This document shows positions 52,675 to 56,741 of a stretch of 56,741 bases of DNA, one piece after another; position 1 is the stretch's first letter, and the number at the start of each line of letters is the position of its first letter. Made by a program: the position numbers and the translations under genes. This DNA comes from Roseivivax isoporae LMG 25204 (GTDB taxonomy: Bacteria > Pseudomonadota > Alphaproteobacteria > Rhodobacterales > Rhodobacteraceae), in contig NZ_JAME01000033.1 of assembly GCF_000521865.1 (NCBI RefSeq), positions 1 to 56,741 on the forward strand. The letters run 5' to 3'. The notes under the pieces were generated by a model. It was not told where the DNA came from. It did no database searches and worked only from the letters and a program-made list of their open reading frames with translations.

Positions 52675-53054
52675 CAGGCTTGCTCCTCGATCTGACGCAC
52701 CTTGATGGTGATTTCCGAGAACGGCTTCATGATGCGGCCGAACCGGCCACGCGCCCGCGGACGGCCGCGCTTCATCACGAGGTTCTTGCCGACCCAGGCC
52801 TCGGCCACGACCAGTTCGTCGACGTCGAGACCATGGTTGTTCTCGGCGTTGGCGATGGCGGACTGAAGGCACTTCTTCACGTCGATCGCGATGCGCTTCT
52901 TCGAGAAGGTCAGGTCGGTCAGCGCCCGGTCCACCTTCTTGCCGCGGATCATGGCAGCGACGAGGTTCAGCTTCTGCGGGCTCGTGCGCAGCATGCGCAG
53001 CTTGGCCATCGCCTCGTTGTCCGCCACGCGGCGGGGATTCTTATCCTTGCCCAT
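52674..53054 (-). CDS. rplV: 50S ribosomal protein L22
   Basis: A 126-residue protein: [25 protein letters not shown] (in part), [21 protein letters not shown] (in part) and [23 protein letters not shown] (in part) with the long hairpin loop that lines the exit tunnel. It is 3 bp after rpsS. Confidence 0.99.
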   Translation of the reverse strand: MGKDKNPRRVADNEAMAKLRMLRTSPQKLNLVAAMIRGKKVDRALTDLTFSKKRIAIDVKKCLQSAIANAENNHGLDVDELVVAEAWVGKNLVMKRGRPRARGRFGRIMKPFSEITIKVRQIEEQA

Positions 53055-53057
53055 GGC

Positions 53058-53336
53058 TTACTTCCTCTTCGCTTTCTTGTCGGCCGCGTGACCGTAATAG
53101 GTGCGGGTCGGCGAGTATTCACCGAACTTCTGCCCGATCATGTCCTCGGAGACGTTCACCGGCACGTGCTTGTGGCCGTTGTAGACGCCGAAGGTGAGAC
53201 CCACGAACTGCGGCAGGATGGTCGAACGGCGCGACCAGATCTTGATGACTTCGTTGCGGCCCGATTCGCGCGCGGCCTCGGCCTTCTTCAGGACGTAGGC
53301 GTCGACGAAGGGGCCCTTCCAGACGGAGCGTGTCAT
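53058..53336 (-). CDS. rpsS: 30S ribosomal protein S19
   Basis: A 92-residue protein: [44 protein letters not shown] (in part), [29 protein letters not shown] (in parts). It is 3 bp after rplB and 3 bp before rplV. Confidence 0.99.
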   Translation of the reverse strand: MTRSVWKGPFVDAYVLKKAEAARESGRNEVIKIWSRRSTILPQFVGLTFGVYNGHKHVPVNVSEDMIGQKFGEYSPTRTYYGHAADKKAKRK

Positions 53337-53339
53337 GTA

Positions 53340-54182
53340 TTAGCGCCCTTTCTTACGTGCGTGACGCGAGCGGATGATGAGCTTGGACGACGCCTTGTTC
53401 GGGTCGCGCGTCTTTGCCCCCTTGGTGGGCTTGCCCCAGGGCGTGACCGGGTGACGGCCGCCCGAGGTGCGGCCCTCGCCGCCGCCATGCGGGTGATCGA
53501 TCGGGTTCATGACGACGCCGCGGACGCTCGGGCGCTTGCCCATGTGCCGCGTGCGGCCGGCCTTGCCGATGTTCTGGTTCGAGTTGTCGGGGTTCGACAC
53601 CGCGCCCACGGTGGCCATGCATTCCTGGCGCACCATGCGCAGTTCGCCCGACGACAGCCGGATCTGCGCGTAGCCACCGTCACGGCCGACGAACTGGGCG
53701 TAGGTGCCCGCCGCACGGGCGATCTGGCCGCCCTTGCCCGGCTTCAGCTCGATGTTGTGGACGATCGTGCCGATCGGCATGCCCGAGAACGGCATCGCGT
53801 TGCCCGGCTTGATGTCCGCCCGCGCGCTCGAGATCACGCGGTCGCCGATGGCGAGGCGCTGGGGCGCGAGGATGTAGGCCTGCTCGCCGTCGTCGTACTG
53901 GATCAGCGCGATGAAGGCGGTGCGGTTCGGGTCGTATTCGATCCGGGCGACGATGCCCTGGATGTCGAATTTCGTCCGCTTGAAGTCGACGATGCGGTAG
54001 AGGCGCTTCGCCCCGCCGCCGCGCCGCCGCGCGGTGATCCGTCCGGTGTTGTTGCGGCCGCCCTTCTTCGTCAGACCCTCGGTGAGTGCCTTGACGGGAC
54101 GTCCCTTCCACAGCTCCGAACGGTCGATCAGCACCAGCCCGCGCTGGCCCGGCGTCGTCGGCTTGTACGACTTGAGTGCCAT
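53340..54182 (-). CDS. rplB: 50S ribosomal protein L2
   Basis: A 280-residue protein: [45 protein letters not shown] (in part), [37 protein letters not shown] (in parts) with the conserved His near the peptidyl transferase centre. It starts 257 bp after rplW; the gap holds a terminator and a weak promoter-like site, so it may head a separate unit. Confidence 0.99.
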   Translation of the reverse strand: MALKSYKPTTPGQRGLVLIDRSELWKGRPVKALTEGLTKKGGRNNTGRITARRRGGGAKRLYRIVDFKRTKFDIQGIVARIEYDPNRTAFIALIQYDDGEQAYILAPQRLAIGDRVISSARADIKPGNAMPFSGMPIGTIVHNIELKPGKGGQIARAAGTYAQFVGRDGGYAQIRLSSGELRMVRQECMATVGAVSNPDNSNQNIGKAGRTRHMGKRPSVRGVVMNPIDHPHGGGEGRTSGGRHPVTPWGKPTKGAKTRDPNKASSKLIIRSRHARKKGR

Positions 54183-54356
54183 GCTTCCTGTCTTCCGTTT
54201 TCAGATGGCGGCCTGCGTGCCCTCGGGCCCGCCTGTCCGCCTGGTGTCGGCCGGAGCGATCCGGCCATCGGATGTAGGGCCCCGAAGGTCCCCGGTGGTG
54301 GGGTGCGGACCCGCGCCGAGCGCGCGTTCCGCGTCATCGCCGGGCCCCCACTCCGC

Positions 54357-54385
54357 CGGATAGCGGCAGGCAGACCCCCGATGAA
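54357..54385 (-). promoter_or_regulatory. Possible rplB promoter
   Basis: Minus strand TTCATC (54380-54385), 17-bp spacer, TATCCG (54357-54362), directly after the rplW terminator. The -10 equals that of the CDF gene, but the -35 is poor. Confidence 0.3.
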
Positions 54386-54386
54386 A

Positions 54387-54417
54387 AGACGTGGCCCCGG
54401 ATCAGCCCCGGGGCCAC
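54387..54417 (-). terminator. Terminator-like hairpin after rplW
   Basis: A perfect 10-bp stem GTGGCCCCGG/CCGGGGCCAC (54391-54400 with 54408-54417), 7-nt loop, followed on the minus strand by GUCUUUUC. It lies 22 bp after the L23 stop and splits the S10 cluster before rplB. Confidence 0.7.
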
Positions 54418-54439
54418 GCCAGTGAGTCGCGGCTCTCTA

Positions 54440-54736
54440 TCAGAGGCCGGTGGTCACGTCGATGGTGTTTCCCTCGACCAGGGTGACGTAGGCCTTCTTC
54501 GTGTCCTTGCGCCGGCCCTTGAGCCCGCGGAACCGCTTGACCTTGCCCTTGGTGATCGAGGTGTTCACCGCCTTGACCTTGACGCCGAACAGCGCCTCGA
54601 CCGCGTCGCGGATCTGCGGCTTGGTCGAGTCCATCGCCACCTCGAACACGACGGCGTTGTTCTCGGACGCCATGGTGCTCTTCTCGGTGATGATCGGCTT
54701 GCGGATCACGTCGTAATGTTCAGCCTTCGCGCTCAT
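54440..54736 (-). CDS. rplW: 50S ribosomal protein L23
   Basis: A 98-residue protein: [53 protein letters not shown] (in parts) and the C-terminal [18 protein letters not shown]23 docks trigger factor and SRP at the exit tunnel. The start overlaps rplD (ATGA). It is the last gene before a terminator and a 257-bp gap. Confidence 0.99.
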   Translation of the reverse strand: MSAKAEHYDVIRKPIITEKSTMASENNAVVFEVAMDSTKPQIRDAVEALFGVKVKAVNTSITKGKVKRFRGLKGRRKDTKKAYVTLVEGNTIDVTTGL

Positions 54737-55350
54737 TTCAGCCGTGCCTCCAGAGCTTCGATCCCCGCCTTCGTGATCACCAGGGTGTCACGCTTGAGGA
54801 TGTCGTAGACGTTCGCGCCCATCGAGGGCAGGATGTCCAGGCCCTCGATGTTGGCAGCGGCGCGGAGGAAGTCCTCGTTGACGCTGGCGCCGTCGATGAT
54901 GAGCGCGCGCTTCCAGCCGAGGTTCTTCACGGCCGCCGCGAGCGACTTGGTCTTGCCGTCCGATTCCGCGGCGTCGAGGATCACGAGGTTGCCCTCGCGC
55001 GCCTTGGCGCTCAGCGCGTGCTTGAGGCCCAGCTGGCGCACCTTCTTGGGCAGTTCGTGCGCGTGGCTGCGCGGAACCGGGCCCTTGTAGATGCCGCCCT
55101 TGCGGAAGATCGGAGCCTTGCGCGAGCCGTGGCGTGCGCCGCCCGTGCCCTTCTGGCGGTAGATCTTCTTGGTCGAGTAGCTGACCTCGGACCGGCCGAG
55201 CGTCGAGTGCGTGCCGGCCATCGCCTTGTTGCGCTGCCAGCGGACGACGCGGTGCAGGATGTCGGCGCGCGGCTCGAGACCGAAGATCTCGTCGCCCAGG
55301 TCGACCGAACCCGCGGTCTCGCCGTCGAGCTTGATCACGTCGAGTTTCAT
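54733..55350 (-). CDS. rplD: 50S ribosomal protein L4
   Basis: A 205-residue protein: [41 protein letters not shown] (in parts) is the extended loop lining the exit tunnel; [16 protein letters not shown] follows. In E. coli L4 represses the S10 operon; whether that holds here cannot be seen. ATGA overlaps join it to rplC and rplW. Confidence 0.99.
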   Translation of the reverse strand: MKLDVIKLDGETAGSVDLGDEIFGLEPRADILHRVVRWQRNKAMAGTHSTLGRSEVSYSTKKIYRQKGTGGARHGSRKAPIFRKGGIYKGPVPRSHAHELPKKVRQLGLKHALSAKAREGNLVILDAAESDGKTKSLAAAVKNLGWKRALIIDGASVNEDFLRAAANIEGLDILPSMGANVYDILKRDTLVITKAGIEALEARLK

Positions 55351-56213
55351 TCCTCACCGTCCTTCTTCTGGGCGTCGCCGCCATCCTCGGACTGGTCCGA
55401 CTTGATGTCGGCCTCGGCTTCCTTCAGCGCCTCTTCCTGCGCCGCGGCTTCCTCGGCCAGACGTGCCTCCTCGGCAGCGCGGGCCTCTTCCTCGGCAGCC
55501 TTCGCGGCTTCCTCGGCAAGACGCTTCGCCTCGTCGGCGGCGGACTTCAGCGCGGCGGGCAGGATGATGCCCTCGGGCGTCGGCTTCTTGACCGCGTCCT
55601 TCACGGTGACCCAGCCGCCCTTGGCGCCGGGAACCGCACCCTTGATCATGATCAGGCCGCGCTCGGCATCCGTGCGCACCACCTGCAGGTTCTGCGTGGT
55701 GACGCGGACGGCGCCCATGTGACCCGCCATCTTCTTGCCCTTGAACACCTTGCCGGGGTCCTGGCACTGGCCGGTCGAACCGTGCGAGCGGTGGCTGATC
55801 GACACGCCGTGCGAGGCGCGCAGGCCGCCGAAATTGTGCCGCTTCATGGCACCGGCGAAGCCCTTACCGATCGAGGTGCCCGAGACGTCGACGAACTGGC
55901 CCGCGAAGTAGTGGTCCGCGGTGATCTCCTCGCCCACGCCGATCAGGTTCTCCGGCGCGACGCGGAATTCCGCGACCTTGCGCTTCGGTTCGACCTTGGC
56001 CACGGCGAAATGGCCGCGCATCGGTTTCGAGACGTTCTTCGCCTTGATCGTGCCGGTGCCGAGCTGGACGGCCGAATAGCCGTGGCTGTCGACGGTCCGC
56101 TGGGCGACGACCTGCAGCTTGTCGAGCTGGAGGACGGTCACGGGAACCTGCTTCCCGTCCTCCATGAAGAGCCGGGTCATGCCGACCTTCTTCGCGATGA
56201 TTCCAGAGCGCAT
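55347..56213 (-). CDS. rplC: 50S ribosomal protein L3 with long acidic C-terminal tail
   Basis: A 288-residue protein. Residues 1-218 are L3: [49 protein letters not shown] (in parts), [23 protein letters not shown] (in part). Residues 219-288 are an Ala/Glu/Lys-rich tail ([20 protein letters not shown] and similar) that should form a long charged helix, ending in a polar Asp/Ser/Gly stretch. E. coli L3 has about 209 residues. The tail is presumably surface exposed; its role is unknown. It is 13 bp after rpsJ and overlaps rplD by ATGA. Confidence 0.98.
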   Translation of the reverse strand: MRSGIIAKKVGMTRLFMEDGKQVPVTVLQLDKLQVVAQRTVDSHGYSAVQLGTGTIKAKNVSKPMRGHFAVAKVEPKRKVAEFRVAPENLIGVGEEITADHYFAGQFVDVSGTSIGKGFAGAMKRHNFGGLRASHGVSISHRSHGSTGQCQDPGKVFKGKKMAGHMGAVRVTTQNLQVVRTDAERGLIMIKGAVPGAKGGWVTVKDAVKKPTPEGIILPAALKSAADEAKRLAEEAAKAAEEEARAAEEARLAEEAAAQEEALKEAEADIKSDQSEDGGDAQKKDGEE

Positions 56214-56226
56214 GCGCTTGCCCTCC

Positions 56227-56535
56227 TTACACCTTGATCTCGACGTCGACGCCGGCAGCGAGGTCGAGCTTCATGAGCGCGTCCACGGTCTGCGGCGTCG
56301 GGTCGACGATGTCGAGCAGACGCTTGTGGGTCCGGATCTCCCACTGGTCGCGCGACTTCTTGTTCACGTGCGGGCCGCGCAGGACGGTGAACCGCTCGAT
56401 CTTGTTCGGCAGCGGGATCGGTCCGCGCACGTCGGCACCGGTCCGCTTGGCGGTGTTCACGATCTCCTGCGTGCTGGCGTCCAGCACGCGGTAGTCGAAC
56501 GCCTTGAGCCGGATGCGAATGTTCTGGCTTTGCAT
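56227..56535 (-). CDS. rpsJ: 30S ribosomal protein S10
   Basis: A 102-residue protein: [40 protein letters not shown] (in parts) and [21 protein letters not shown] (in part). S10 also acts in antitermination as NusE. Start ATG 56535. It follows tuf by 187 bp, with no promoter that I can support, and starts the S10 cluster. Confidence 0.99.
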   Translation of the reverse strand: MQSQNIRIRLKAFDYRVLDASTQEIVNTAKRTGADVRGPIPLPNKIERFTVLRGPHVNKKSRDQWEIRTHKRLLDIVDPTPQTVDALMKLDLAAGVDVEIKV

Positions 56536-56722
56536 GTATCTGGCCTTCAATCGGTCAGGTGAGAGTTGAGAGGAGGAAGCAGGACCACCCCGCCCCCTCG
56601 TCGAACCCGCGTCGGGCCGGCCGGACCGACGCGGCCCCGGAAACGATCCGGGGCCCGCCGGGCCATGGGCCCTCGTGTCTCGTGGTCCCGGCGGCCAGGC
56701 CGCCGGGTTCGCCCTGTGGGGC
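56536..56722 (-). other. Intergenic region between tuf and rpsJ
   Basis: It holds two GC hairpins: 56633-56655 (GGCCCCGG/CCGGGGCC) and 56687-56707 (CCCGGCGG/CCGCCGGG). Neither has a U-tract. They may partly uncouple tuf from the S10 cluster. No TTGnnn-N17-TAnnnn promoter is evident. Confidence 0.45.
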
Positions 56723-56741
56723 TTACTCGATGATCTTCGAG
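56723..56741 (-). CDS. tuf: Elongation factor Tu, last five residues
   Basis: The minus strand enters as SKIIE followed by TAA at 56723-56725. SKIIE is the C terminus of alphaproteobacterial EF-Tu, and tuf directly upstream of rpsJ is the conserved order. Only the 3' end is inside the window, so the call rests on five residues and context. Confidence 0.7.

Overview
The window is a GC-rich bacterial chromosome segment that fits an alphaproteobacterium of the Rhodobacteraceae (Rhodobacter/Roseobacter group). This placement is an inference from gene content and order: an sqdB-sqdD-sqdC sulfolipid operon, an Mrp antiporter with fused A and B subunits, an Mcl1-type malyl-CoA lyase, a dgcN-dgcA-dat D-amino-acid cassette, and a ribosomal protein cluster that lacks rpsD, rpmJ and infA. 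It reads as core chromosome except for the left edge. There the 3' end of a tyrosine recombinase gene and an acidic orphan ORF abut a tRNA-Val gene, which is the usual edge of an integrated element.

Layout. 1-611: end of a probable genomic island. 612-5075: tRNA-Val, an HU-like protein, lon with a sigma-32-type promoter, and an old yellow enzyme. 5308-8218: sqdBDC for sulfoquinovosyl lipid. 8222-14266: the Mrp operon (AB fusion, C, D, E, F, G). 14509-25404: accessory metabolism, comprising Tat-exported PhoX, glycerate 2-kinase, a CoA-binding protein, an orphan form-II CoxL-like molybdoenzyme, ornithine decarboxylase with a divergent Lrp regulator, a CDF transporter, MscL, a GST and YtoQ. 25474-29842: rpmI-rplT-pheS-pheT. 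29973-33941: pyruvate kinase, small conserved proteins and mcl1. 34217-37245: dgcN-dgcA-dat. 37263-39997: degP/Q-type protease and rarA. 40130-56741: the ribosomal cluster on the minus strand, from the end of tuf to rplQ.

The ribosomal cluster is not one continuous operon. Hairpins followed by short U-tracts lie after rplW, rplP and rpmD, and promoter-like sequences precede rpmC, rplO and rpsM. Two non-ribosomal genes sit at the breaks: a putative 2-oxoglutarate/Fe(II) oxygenase between rplP (L16) and rpmC (L29), and a Gfa-like zinc protein between rpmD (L30) and rplO (L15). The oxygenase is the most interesting candidate in the window, because oxygenases that hydroxylate ribosomal proteins, including L16, are known in other bacteria.

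Regulation read by eye: several genes share a promoter form TTGnnn-N17-TAnnnn, often with -10 TATGCG, TATACG, TAGACG or TAGGAC. Other candidate sites are a Pho box before phoX, palindromes before sqdB and pyk, an inverted repeat between odc and lrp, and a small RNA candidate with an intrinsic terminator near 18.4 kb. Many convergent gene pairs end within 3-18 bp of each other.
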